A stretch of DNA of 64,000 nucleotides, taken from the NCBI RefSeq assembly GCF_000143415.4, contig NW_003314290.1, forward strand, positions 1,398,476 to 1,462,475, read 5' to 3'. This DNA is from Selaginella moellendorffii. Taxonomy: Eukaryota > Streptophyta > Lycopodiopsida > Selaginellales > Selaginellaceae. The notes beneath the pieces are model-generated. The model saw only the letters and a program-made list of their open reading frames with translations, searched no databases and was not told the origin of the DNA. The translations under genes were made by a program, and so were the position numbers. Of the stretch, positions 23,312-33,929 are shown piece by piece (positions within the stretch are counted from its first letter, which is position 1; each line of letters starts with the position of its first letter).

Positions 23312-23369
23312 GCACTGCCCGGGAATCGAACCCGTGCCAGGGAACTATTCTACCGCTAGACCAGCAGTG
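23312..23369 (-). pseudogene. Decayed tRNA-Gly-like sequence
   Basis: On the minus strand this 58-bp piece resembles plant tRNA-Gly: acceptor stem CACTGC/GCAGTG, D-arm GGTCTAGCGGTAGAAT, anticodon-side CCCTGGCAC and T-arm GGGTTCGATTCCC. The 3' half of the anticodon stem and the variable loop are missing, about 10-13 bases short of a normal tRNA. It cannot fold as a full tRNA. Internal A- and B-box sequences remain. Confidence 0.75.
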
Positions 23370-23615
23370 TTTTAGTAAAATGTTAACTATTTATCAAACT
23401 GATATGTTTTTCTAGCCTCATAAGCATCGTTTCGGGCTGAGCGAGCTTCTCTGCTTCCTTTCTGACACGTTCATCTTTTCTTTGTTGATCAACCCTGTCC
23501 GCTGGTCCTATCTATCTACTATCTATCTATCTATCCATCTATATGTCAAAATAAGAATATCTCACCCGATTTGGTTTGGTTACTTAATTTGGTTTGAAAA
23601 AAAAGAGGGGATCTT

Positions 23616-25116
23616 ATGAAGCAAATGAAAGGAAGATTGCTTATATTTATTATATTTTGTGTGCTCATCTTTGCTCTTTACTTCCCTGTGTTTGATTTGA
23701 TATTGAAAAAGCAAAAGTTTTTGCAATACCTTCGCCAAAATCATCAACAATTTGATCACACAGCTTTTAATGGTTTACTTCTTGGTAAAGGAAGGGATGA
23801 TCATTGCAAGTCCCGTCTCGAACAGCACCACTATCGGAGGAAAAGCTCACAATATGTGCCATCACCATACCTTCTCAAAAGGCTTCGAGCATATGAAGAA
23901 CTCCATGCTCATTGTACTCATGACTATGTTGAAGCTTTCCATCATTTTAGAAGTAATACTAGTGATTCCCGGTGTAAGTTTATAGTGTGGAAAAGTTATA
24001 GTGGTCTCGGGAACAAGATTATCTCCATCACTGCTACTTTTGCCTATGCTTTATTGACAAATAGAGTTTTGCTGATTGAGCCAGGGCCAGAGAATTACAT
24101 GGCACAACTATTTTGCGAGCCTTTTCCTACCAGTTCTTGGTTTCTCTCCACAGATTTTCCAATTTATTTGTTCAATCATGCCAAGCATAGACTTCAGTTT
24201 GATAATTGTAAGGGTGATCTCAAAGTTCAAGGGTATGGTTTGATTGAAATTATTGATAGTTTTGATGGTCTTGGAGATAAGTTTTTCTGTGAGCACGAGC
24301 AGCAGATGTTAAGTGAGAAAATCCCATGGTTGGCAATCGTTGTTAATCTTTATTTCATTCCAAGCCTGTACAACGTTCCAAGTTTCAAGTTAGAACTAGA
24401 TATGTTATTTCCAGAGCAAGAGACTGTGTTTCACCACCTTGGAAGGTATTTGTTTCATCCCTCAAATCAAGTTTGGAGTAGAACGGTGAGAATTTATGAG
24501 GATTACATGGCTAATGCAAGTAAAGTGGTTGGTATTCAAATGAGATTGCTAGAGCACCTTGGATCTGGTCATGAACATTTTCTAAACAAGATGATCGACT
24601 GTGCTCAAGACAATGGCCTCCTTCCAAAATCCATCAAGTCCAACAATTCAACTCAAGCTTCTAGAATTCCCACACAATTCATTACTGCTATAGTGACTTC
24701 ACTTGATGGGATGTACTTTAAGAGGTTGAGAGAACTCTACTTGAATTCTGCAAAAGATGGATCATTAGTTCGAGTTTTCACTCCAGAGCCAAGAGAATGA
24801 GCAAAAGGTTGATAATCAAGAGCATGAAGAGAAAGCACTTGCAGAGATGTTTTTGCTTTCTTTCTGTGATGAGCTAATAACAAGTCCTGGATCAACTTTT
24901 GGATATGTTGGCCACGGCCTTGCAGGAATAAAGCCTTGGATCCTTGATAACAAGAAGAACTGCTCTAAGATGGTGTCACTTGAGCCTTGCTTCCATGCGA
25001 AAGTTACATATGGATGTAAGTGTATGCCTCCAAAGGATGCTCTTAGTGTTCAACATAATATTCAAAGCTGCCAAGATGTTACTTGGGGAATTCAGTTAAA
25101 ATCAATAATATTGTAA
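23616..25116 (+). pseudogene. GT37 xyloglucan-type fucosyltransferase, intronless, broken by a frameshift
   Basis: The first frame (23616-24800) opens with a type II membrane anchor (LLIFIIFCVLIFALYF). It continues through the GT37 hallmark region KFIVWKSYSGLGNKI and the VVGIQMRLLEH motif, as in the plant FUT1 family of Golgi enzymes that fucosylate xyloglucan or arabinogalactan. It stops soon after RVFTP. The conserved C-terminal part (AEMFLLSFCDELITSPG; STFGYVGHGLAGIKPW; a Cys-rich tail) continues in another frame to 25116. The break at about 24784-24790 fits a one-base insertion. There are no introns, and the gene is more AT-rich than its neighbours. It may be a pseudogene or an assembly error. 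Confidence 0.8.
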
Positions 25117-26946
25117 TTTTTCCCACTTCAAAATAATATAACACATTTTTTTTATTCTATGGCCAAAATTAATATCATTTTTTAATCCATAAACCTTAGA
25201 GGCTTTACAAGGGACAAGATATTACATTATAATATTTATTGTGGCTTTAAGAAGAGATGTTAGGAATAACAAAAAAGTTGCTATACTTACTAGTTTACTA
25301 TTAAATTGTTGATGTCCCTTTTTCCTAATTATGTTTGGTGCACCACAAACCATGCACTATATGATAATAGTTAAAAAAAATTTCTTAGCATTGCATTTTT
25401 TCCTACTTAACCTCTTAGAACACCTAAGGAAAATGAATTGCAACAATGCAATAGTATTATGAGTTCAAGAAAAAAATCTCTAAAGAAAGACTCATAGATG
25501 GATCACAAAGTTGAGGCATGAATAAAGCCCACAATAGAATATATTAATAAAACTTATTAGGGGTGAACACCTTTTAGATTTAGTAAAGCAAAACATTTGC
25601 TATGGAATCAAAAAGATGTATCATGGATTAAAATAATGATTTTATGTTATATGGTGTAACAAAGGATAAGAATAAAAGATAGATTAATAGCTTGGCTTTG
25701 TTATGACAGAATATACAAATAGCACACACAATTGTTTTGATCAAAGGGAGAAGGGAGATGTGAACTCTTTCATATCAAAATGTTAAGTAATAATGTATTT
25801 AGTAACAACTAATTTATATAAAATCTAGGAAAACACTACTAATGTTTTTTTTTTTTTTTTGGTGTGATTTGGTTATGTTGTGCAATAAAATCACTATTGC
25901 ATCTCTTAGCCCTTGAATCATAGGAAGAAAGATTACAAGAGTTAAAATTACAAACACTAGAACATATAAATATTTATGTGTATTTTCCTTTTTTTGAATG
26001 AAAGTGTGACTGAAGATTCATAAATTCTAAATAGTAAACTATGACAAACCCCTTAAGAATGTATTCTAGAAAAGAACAAAATTTCTCTTTTATATGTAAC
26101 AAGCTTATATTAATGATTTTTTTCCTTTCAAACAGTTATATGGTTTTATATAGAATTTTATTTCAAATTTATTAATTTTAAAATTCTGAAACACTTGACA
26201 TTTACTAGCTAGAAAGCATAGAGTACAAATTTAAAGAAGTGACAAGGATACTTTTTCTGCAAATATTTTAGTTTATGTTCTAATAAACATCCCTATTATA
26301 GCATGTAGTAAATATTTAAATTGTTAAAACAAGAAGTGTCCTTTAAAACATTTTTATTTATCTAATATATAAAGAGTTGTGAAATTATTAAGTTTGCCAT
26401 AACCTTAATATTTTAATGTTTATAATGTTCATATTAAAGTATAATTGAAACTTGAGTTCAACTCATGAGTTTAACTCTTGAACTCGTGAGCTCAAATATA
26501 ATCCACACTCCAGGTTTTGGAACCGAGATAAACAAACTCTTGCCATAGCATATCTTTAATATGTTACAAATAAACTCTTGTACCTCTCTTAATCCCATGA
26601 CGTTCCAAGTTTTAGAGAGCTAGACATTTGTCCATGGAAGTGACTGTCTAGAGATTAAATAGTTTCTACACAAAATAAAACTTGCACTGCCCAACTTGTG
26701 GCAGGGAAACCACTAGACCAGCAGTGCCCTTAAATTTATTAATACAAAAAAACGTATTATAATTGCCTGCGCGTATGTTCTGTGTACATAGCTAATATTA
26801 TACTAATGGAAAATTATGAATCGTGTTAGCTTCAAAACTGTCCTGCTAGCAGAAAAGAATTACAGTAGAGCTAACGCTCCATATTTGTACCTGACGTCCA
26901 AGGAGAAAAAATTTGTTTGCTAGCTCTCGTACCTCTTTCTGTAATG
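25117..26946. other. AT-rich gene-free stretch
   Basis: Nothing coding is visible. The sequence is AT-rich with poly-T runs (for example near 25842). A decayed tRNA-like piece lies at 26684-26727. The right end contains the 3' flank of the minus-strand transporter. Confidence 0.6.
26684..26727 (-). pseudogene. Second decayed tRNA-Gly-like fragment
   Basis: Only about 44 bp remain on the minus strand: GCACTGCTGGTCTAGTGGTT at the 5' end, then CCCTGCCACAA and GGGCAGTGC. The acceptor stem and part of the D-arm match the copy at 23312-23369; the T-arm is gone. Both copies share the same orientation and the same acceptor-stem bases. Confidence 0.65.
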
Positions 26947-28476
26947 TTATACATCATGGTTCCCACTTTGATTACGCTGAAAACGACTAGAGGGAATGAG
27001 AGGGGCCTCCTCGTCTCCAACAGGCATGCTTGCATTGGCTGGAATATCTTTCTCGAGCACGTCGGAGTCTTTCTTATCGAGCCGCCATTCCTGAGAAACA
27101 TACACGCGTCTTTAGTAAAAGACTTGAGCAACCGGGTCGCGGTTCCAAACCTTTGGCTTGTCTACATCCACAAGAGAAATCTGGTGGACAATGGTTGCGT
27201 CCCGCATTTTCAAATAGTTGTAAAGCACAACTCCGGAGAGTGCTGAAAACACCGAGTTCCAAAATATTAGCACTGATGCATGATTTGAGACAGCGTTACC
27301 AATAGCGTATCCGATGATATTTAATCCCGTGAGCTTGGATTCTGGGAAAAGGATGGTTCCAAGCGCTATCAGCAGCCAGTCTTTCAGGACTCCCGCCACT
27401 CTGACAGTGAGAGCCCCTGTCCTCCCAATCACGAGGAAGATTGAGAAGTTCAGCGCCAGAGCACACAGTGCATTCGTAAAAAACACCCAGAAGCTAAATT
27501 TCCAGTGTTCAACTTCCATAGCCGGCTTCTCCAAAACAATCCAGGGGAAAAACAAGAACAAAAAACTAAAACAAAAACAGAATTTTACAATCTAAAGGGG
27601 AAACCAGAAGTCACATACCTGCATGGGGCGATGTAATATAAACTGGTGATGGGGTTCAATGTCAGGCCCTTCTTTTGCAGAAGTACTTGCGTGAGTACTA
27701 GTCGCAGAGCTTCACAGACAATCCCTGTCACTTGGAAGAATGTACCGATGACGTTGAAGTGGATTTCACCGTAAGAAGAAACTGCCACTCCAACGCTGAC
27801 GAGCAGCATGTTTAGAAACAGATCCCATCTAGCTTTATCCGTTCCGCACGAAACAGCCATCATGAATGTTGCTACAGGCACTAGCAACAAAGAAAGTGTG
27901 AGAGCATTATGCAAACGGAAGCTGGAAACTTACTCAAAGCTTTGAGCATCTGGATGAAAGCCACGGAAATGTAGAGATAAGCAGTGTTTCCAAACCTGAA
28001 ACCATGCAAAAGCTTAGGGAAATGTATAGAAACGTTTATACTATACCAAAGGCTGGAAGCAAAAAACGCGCTTATCGGCACAACGCAAGATATATATCTG
28101 CCAAAACAAAAAACCATCCTCAGGAAACGATTGAAACCGCTTGATAATACTCACATATCGAACGTCATTTTGACTGGAGTGACCACCTGAAGAAAAACGC
28201 TAGAACATGTATTCCACGGAAAAAAATAGCTCACCTTCAAAACACGCACAAGGAAAAACGTGACAACTCCAGAGAATCCCATGTGTATCATCGTAAGTGA
28301 GATGGGATAAGGAAATCCATAGTGTTTTTTCGACAAGACCCACTGGAAAAAAAAACATCAGAGCTTTACTAAAAGGAACACCGACACAATACCTTGTTGA
28401 AGAGAATCACGCCAGAAGAAAGCGTGATGTAAATTAGAAGGTACAAATACGTCAACAGCAGCGATCGATTGATCAT
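26947..28476 (-). CDS. Triose-phosphate-translocator family sugar-phosphate/nucleotide-sugar transporter
   Basis: A multi-exon gene encodes a polytopic membrane protein. It starts MINRSLLLTYLYLLIYITL and runs through YGFPYPISLTMIHMGFSG, PVATFMMAVSCGTDKARWD, LMQ-type helices, SSYGEIHFNVIGTFFQVTG and LRLVLTQVLLQKKGL. Later blocks are NPITSLYYIAPC and LNFSIFLVIGRTGALTVRVA. It ends with a hydrophilic cytosolic tail (EEAPLIPSSRFQ; stop at 26947). This matches the plant group of probable sugar phosphate/phosphate translocators of Golgi or endomembranes (At3g17430 type). The substrate is not known from sequence. An in-frame upstream ATG near 28527 is possible, but the bases between look like an intron end, so 28476 is preferred. 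Confidence 0.85.
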
Positions 28477-28914
28477 CTTTGCGGGCGTCTCAGGCACTGC
28501 TGGAAAGAAAACACACCAAAATTCCATTGCCTGGCACTCGCATTTGCTAATCAGTGTACCTCAGATCTCTAGGTTTCCAAAGATCAGCGATGGCAAGAAC
28601 CTGGCCGCGGCAAATCCACGCATCCGCGCCCCCGATCTCCTGACTAGGGAATGCGCGATCCCGCCTCACAGCTGTATCCATGGCGCTATGGCGCGAGCTA
28701 AACATTCCTGCGAATGCCGCCCACATTTCCTCATTGCGCTGACAAAGCCGGCATCCCCTATCTCACGCTTTGTGAGTTGTCTCCACCGTTAGATCCAACG
28801 GTTGGATGCGCCAACAGGCTGTCAGGGTTGTGGCCGTTGGATGTGGATGTGACGGGCGGCGGCGATGCGTCTCCCTGGTCTTTTTCTTTCACAGTGTAGT
28901 GCCCGGGAGCGCCA
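28477..28914. promoter_or_regulatory. Divergent transporter/UPL7 intergenic region
   Basis: In 438 bp the phrase CCAACGG or its complement recurs. ATCCAACGGTTGGAT at about 28793-28807 is an inverted repeat with a one-base centre. CCGTTGGATG follows at about 28834. These may be protein-binding sites. No gene is seen. Confidence 0.45.
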
Positions 28915-31900
28915 ATGGAGGCGCCATTGACAGGCCGCGTAAGAGAAATTCTAGGTCATTTAGATCCTCTGAAAATGTGGCTTTGATCAGGTGTCGCTGC
29001 GCGGCGCCAGCGCCAAGGAGGATTCCAGGGATGTGTTGCTGGAGAAAATCGCCAGGGATCGAGCTTCTCGAGTCCTCCAGAGGAGAACGCTGGCAGCAAC
29101 ACTGACGGTTCAGGTGAGCCAGGCCGATCGTTTTGCCCGGAAATCGCATAATCTCTGGTGTTTTAGAGGATCTGGAGGAGCCGCCGGGCGGCGAGAATTG
29201 CCGTGAATGCCATCCAGCTGCTGTGGGACGAGCGGGTTGAGGAAATTCATCGATCGGGCATTGTCAGTGCCGAAGCGTTTGCAGATGATATTCTCAGGCC
29301 ATTTATCTTCTTTACGAGGAACTTAAGCTGGCTTACACGAAGTTTCTTCGTCAAGGATCTCCAGCGCGTCTCAATTTGTTTCCAAGCTCTTCTTCAAAGC
29401 GTAAACTTTCCAGGTGTGAGTAGCAGCATCGATTTTTCTCTATTTAACTTTCTTCTTTAGATGCCAGGAATTTTTGCAAACTTGCTTGCGGCACACCGAG
29501 TCGAAAAACTCAGTGGTTCTATCAAGTTCATCGACTCTTAACAATCTGCTCGGCTATTCTCATAGGAAGGCGACGTAGCGATGCGGTTTCCACTTCCTTA
29601 CTGGCACTGGCCATGCGACTATTGGTAACACTGACCGATTCGAAGTTGTGGAACGGGTTTGAGGACAGACAGCGAGAAACAGGTGCCGTAACTTCAGAGA
29701 TAGTGCAGTGGTTTGGAGCAGGAAACAGCGGGTTTTACTACGCAGCTCATGCGTATCTAATGGAAGGCAATACGGCAGATCTTGAAACCAAGGAAAGCTT
29801 CTTAGTGACTGCCAGTTTGATCACCATGGCATTTCGTCCGTTCCACGCTATTGCTGCCGAGCTTTCGTGTCAAAGGTACGCTCGAGATTTGGAAGACTGG
29901 AAAGGCAAAGCAGCAGCACAAATATGTAGACACGTTTTAACAGTTCCATGCCTCATAGAACGTCTTCCTGCAGGTCTCGTTCCTGCCTTTCAACATGAAA
30001 ATGTTTTGGCTGTTTGCCTTCGCGCGTACAAGGTTGGTTGCTCAAGAGATTCTATGCTAGATGAAAACTAAGTTTTTTCTACTTAAGCAGACTTTTGGCA
30101 TTACCGTTTTGTCAGAAAAGGACAGCAATGTTCCACATCAAGCATGGAGTCTCACCAACGTCGTAAGCATTGTTTCAGTTGGATCTCTGAGCGAACCAAT
30201 GTACAGTCATTTCGTGGAAGCAGTTTGTTGCCTCCTGCACAGTATGATACCTTGGATTGAGGAAGTTCGAGAGAGGAAAAGAAGTTATGAAGACTCCGGC
30301 GATGAGGATACTGAAGATTATACCGAGCTGCATTCTCGGTGTGGTGGCGCTGCTTTGGACTCCTTCATTCGTCTCCTAAGACCACTGTTTGATCAACGAC
30401 AAGTGTTACAGCTTTTCGAGAAGGCTACATCATCATCCGTTGGGCTCCCAAACATTGCAAGGCTCTACTCTTACTTGCTCACAACATTCTCAGTTTTGAA
30501 CTTTGGAGGAGGTGCGCTACCCGTGCTAAACGTGCTAGCATTTACCAAGGAACTTCTTCCGCAGCTTTGGAACTGGTTCATGAGCAGCATACAACTAAAA
30601 ATTGTGAAGATGCCAGAGAGCAGGGGAGCCTTACCAGCAAAAGAACAGAGTTCACGTCAACTTTCAAGCAAGCTGGCTAATACTTTCCTGAAGAGAACAA
30701 AGTCTGCCTCCAGCGAGTCCATTTCTGAAGTGCATGACGATGGTCAGTGGCATATTGAACAGTTGAAGGGTGGCCCGGCTGCTCTTTCAGAGGATGCAGC
30801 TTCAGTTCTAACGCTTTTCTGCACGCTGTATGCGCATTTGCTACTCGTTCTTGACGACAACGAGTTTTACGACAAGCAGGTACAGCTCGTCCTTTTGATG
30901 CATGGCGGGTTGTCTTAGCGATTGTTGCAGGTTCCCTTTTCCATCGACGAGCAAAGGCTGATAAGTGCTGCTCTAAACACTATGCTCTATCATGGCTTCT
31001 TTTTGGCTGGAAGGACTCAATATGCGACGCTGATGGAAGCTTCGACTAGGTGTTTACGAGCATTGTATGAAAGGGATAGCCGGCGCAGCTTCTGCCCAGC
31101 TGCATTATGGCTTGCGCCTGCCACGGAAATGCGACCTGCTATTGCTGCAGCTGCAAGAGCACACGAAGCCGCGTCGGTCTCGAAAGCGGGAGAAGCGTCA
31201 GCAATTGGCTCCATATTGACGACCATGCCTCACGTGTTACCATTTGAGGAGAGGTATCTCATTCTCTGTTGCATGCTCGTACTGACTACGTTGGCAGAGT
31301 GCAAATCTTTCGGGAGTTTATCAACAGCGATAAAACTTTGAGGAAAATAGAAGGGGAAATAGTAGGACCGGGTCCCGGTTCGACAGAGATTTCGATTCGA
31401 AGAGATCGTATTGTCGAAGATGGCTTTCAACAGCTTGGTGCCTTGGGCGCAAGATTTAAAGGCTGCATCAACGTTTCCTTTGTGAACGAGCATGGTCTTA
31501 CGGAAGCAGGGCTCGACTATGGCGGGCTTTTTAAAGAGTTCCTTACGGACTTGGCGAAAGCTGCATTTGATCCTGGGTAAGCAATCAGACTTATAATTTA
31601 TATAATCGGTTTAACGTACCTCCTGTAGTTACGGCTTGTTTCAACAAACTGCCACGGAAGAACGGTTTTTGTTTCCTCATCCAGCTGCGAGCAGCCTTGG
31701 TCAGGGATTACGAACGATTGAGTTTTTGGGTCGCATCGTTGGGAAGGCCTTGTACGAGGGTATTCTGCTGGAACATTTATTTTCTCCAGTATTCGTATCC
31801 AAGATCCTGGGTCGTTACTGTCCTATTGACGATCTCTCTAGTCTCGATGGAGAACTTCATCGGAATCTGATGTACCTCAAGGTTGGTTTTGGTCGTTTTC

Positions 31901-32870
31901 AAAAACTTGGCTGTCTAATGTTTTGTTGACAGAATTATGAAGGTGACGTTTCAGATATGGCTCTGGACTTCACTGTAACGGAAGAATATTTTGGAAAGCG
32001 AAAGGTTATTGATCTGGTGCAGGGAGGAGACAAAATCCCTGTGACTGACGCTAACAAGCTGCAGTATGTCCATGCTATGGCCGATTACAAGCTAAATCGT
32101 CAGGTATAGTCGCCTCTTGCTAGCTTCTTCTCAGCACCGTTTGTCTTTGTTCTTAGGTGCGACCAGTAGTTAATGCGTTTGTGAGAGGCCTTACGGATTT
32201 AGTCTCTCCTTCGTGGCTGGGTTTGTTTAATGCCAAGGAATTTAACCAGGTATGCTATCTTTTGTCTATAGCACCGTCCTGAAGATCTCGTTGCAGCTTC
32301 TTTCAGGTGAAGAGCACGACTTCGACGTGAACGACTTGAAGGCCAACACCCGGTACACTGGAGGTTACAGTGTAACCAGCCGCACGGTCAAGCTGTTTTG
32401 GGAGGTAAGGAAACTACCTTCTATTATTTGGTGCTGTTCTGAGCGTGGAATCTGTTCCAGGTGCTTGAGCAACTCGATGTCAAAGAAAGATGCGCTGTGC
32501 TCAAATTTGTAACGAGCTGCTCTCGTGCACCTTTGCTGGGATTTAAACACTTGCAGCCTCCGTTTACAATCCACAAGGTTTGGCAATCTTAAGCATCAAC
32601 GTTTTTAGCTCGTTCCCGTTTTTCTTTCTTAGGTGACAAGTGATGCTCCAGTGTGGACGTTTCTAGCTGGCCAAGATGTCGATCGACTCCCAAGCGCGTC
32701 TACCTGCTATAACATATTGAAGGTTTGCTGCGCTCCCTACTTTTCTCACCGCATTTTCACTTACTCTCGGTTTCGTTGCGACGAAGCTACCTGCATACAG
32801 GCGCATTGGAACTCTCAGAGAAAAGCTTCAGTACGCAATCCGCTCCAATTCTGGTTTTGAGCTTTCCTAA
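28915..32870 (+). CDS. UPL7: HECT E3 ubiquitin-protein ligase UPL7
   Basis: A many-exon gene encodes roughly 1,100 aa. A tiny first exon (MEAPLTGR) splices in frame to [19 protein letters not shown], which closely matches the UPL7 N-terminus. An IQ-like basic stretch follows ([13 protein letters not shown]). The middle is helical. The C-terminal HECT domain starts near [20 protein letters not shown] and contains [38 protein letters not shown], and the active-site region [17 protein letters not shown]. The Cys in STCYN forms the ubiquitin thioester. The last exon (stop at 32870) ends SNSGFELS. The protein transfers ubiquitin from E2 to substrate; targets are unknown. The kinase gene follows 144 bp downstream on the same strand. 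Confidence 0.9.
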
Positions 32871-32941
32871 CTCCAATTTAATATTAATCCAAGCCAAAAA
32901 ATTAATGAAATGCCACGTCATCTCAAAAGGTTACGGAACAG

Positions 32942-32948
32942 TATAAAA
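32942..32948 (+). promoter_or_regulatory. TATA box of the one-exon kinase gene
   Basis: TATAAAA lies 67 bp before the kinase ATG (33015), leaving room for a 5' UTR of about 40 bases. It is inside the 144-bp gap behind UPL7. Confidence 0.6.
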
Positions 32949-33014
32949 ATCCCTCTTTAGAACCCTTGCTCGCCCCTTTTGCGTAAGAATAGACGCGCTC
33001 ATTTCTTCGGAGCT

Positions 33015-33794
33015 ATGGCGTGTGCGGCGACTGTTGTTATGCCGGAGTGGGTGACCGCACACTACGACGTTCTTCGTGAGCTTGGGCGAGGCGCGTACGG
33101 TGGAGTGTTCGAGCTGCGGGAGAAGTCGAGGTGGATCAAGAAGAAAAAGGTGGCGTGTAAGATACTGGACGTTGAGAGGGAGAAATCTCAAAGCCATGAA
33201 GCGGCGATAATGAAGAAGCTTCATAACCTTCACGGAGTGGTGTGCCTTAAAAAGGCGCACTGCGATTCAACGTGTTCCTGCATGGTTATGGAATTGTGCG
33301 AGTGCGACCTAGTCACGGCCATGGCCACCGGCGTGATCGAGTACGATAAGATCCAAATAGCCCAACACTTTCGGCATCTCGTCAAGACAATCAAAGCAAT
33401 GCATCACGCCGGAATTGTTCACCGGGATCTCAAGCCCGAGAACGTTTTGGTAACGAAGAAACGGGAGCTCAAGGTCGGCGATTTTGGCACGGCTGTGGAG
33501 ATTGAAAAGGGAGGCAAGCTCCACGAGGTGACGGGCACCTGGAACTACATGGCCCCAGAGATGATATTCCAGGGAAGCTACGATGAGAGGGTGGACGTGT
33601 ACGCGTTGGGACTCATCCTTTACTTCATGCTAGAGCTAAAGACTCCCGAAGATCGGAAGATAGATTTCCAACAGTGCCCAGCCGCGGCGATGGATCTTAT
33701 CAACAAGATGATCGACAATGATCCGGCAAAGAGAATAACACTGGACGAAGCCTTGAGGCACCCTTTCTTGCAACACCACCACAAGGGATACTAA
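33015..33794 (+). CDS. Compact Ser/Thr protein kinase, single exon
   Basis: The 259-aa product is almost only a kinase domain. Visible are a Gly loop (LGRGAYGGVFEL), the VAIK-type Lys in KVACKILD, catalytic loop HRDLKPENVL, DFG (VGDFGTAVEI), a TGTWNYMAPEM activation-segment end, and a C-lobe ending ALRHPFLQHHHKGY. All catalytic residues are present. There is no N-terminal anchor, EF-hand or regulatory tail. The size recalls PEP carboxylase kinase and minimal CDPK-like kinases, but the KSRWIKKKK insert and the weak match elsewhere prevent a family assignment. An upstream in-frame extension to 32979 has no ATG. It is convergent with FO synthase, 135 bp away. Confidence 0.85.
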   Translation: MACAATVVMPEWVTAHYDVLRELGRGAYGGVFELREKSRWIKKKKVACKILDVEREKSQSHEAAIMKKLHNLHGVVCLKKAHCDSTCSCMVMELCECDLVTAMATGVIEYDKIQIAQHFRHLVKTIKAMHHAGIVHRDLKPENVLVTKKRELKVGDFGTAVEIEKGGKLHEVTGTWNYMAPEMIFQGSYDERVDVYALGLILYFMLELKTPEDRKIDFQQCPAAAMDLINKMIDNDPAKRITLDEALRHPFLQHHHKGY

Positions 33795-33929
33795 ACAGTT
33801 GTATGAAACGAAAAACTATACTATGTGTATGTATAAAAGGCTTACCTCAAGAGATTTCGATTGCCATATTCTTCATCCATTCTAGTAAAAAGTTAGAATG
33901 GTTTTCTTGAATGAATGGGAAACTCACCA

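Noticed and set aside
23312-23369. Functional tRNA-Gly
   Set aside because: Anticodon stem 3' side and variable loop are missing, so the cloverleaf cannot form.
26917-27305. Plus-strand open frames over the transporter 3' end
   Set aside because: They are shadows of the minus-strand exons with conserved transporter residues.
32979-33014. Upstream extension of the kinase
   Set aside because: The frame is open but begins with TTG, not ATG; the kinase motif spacing fits the Met at 33015.
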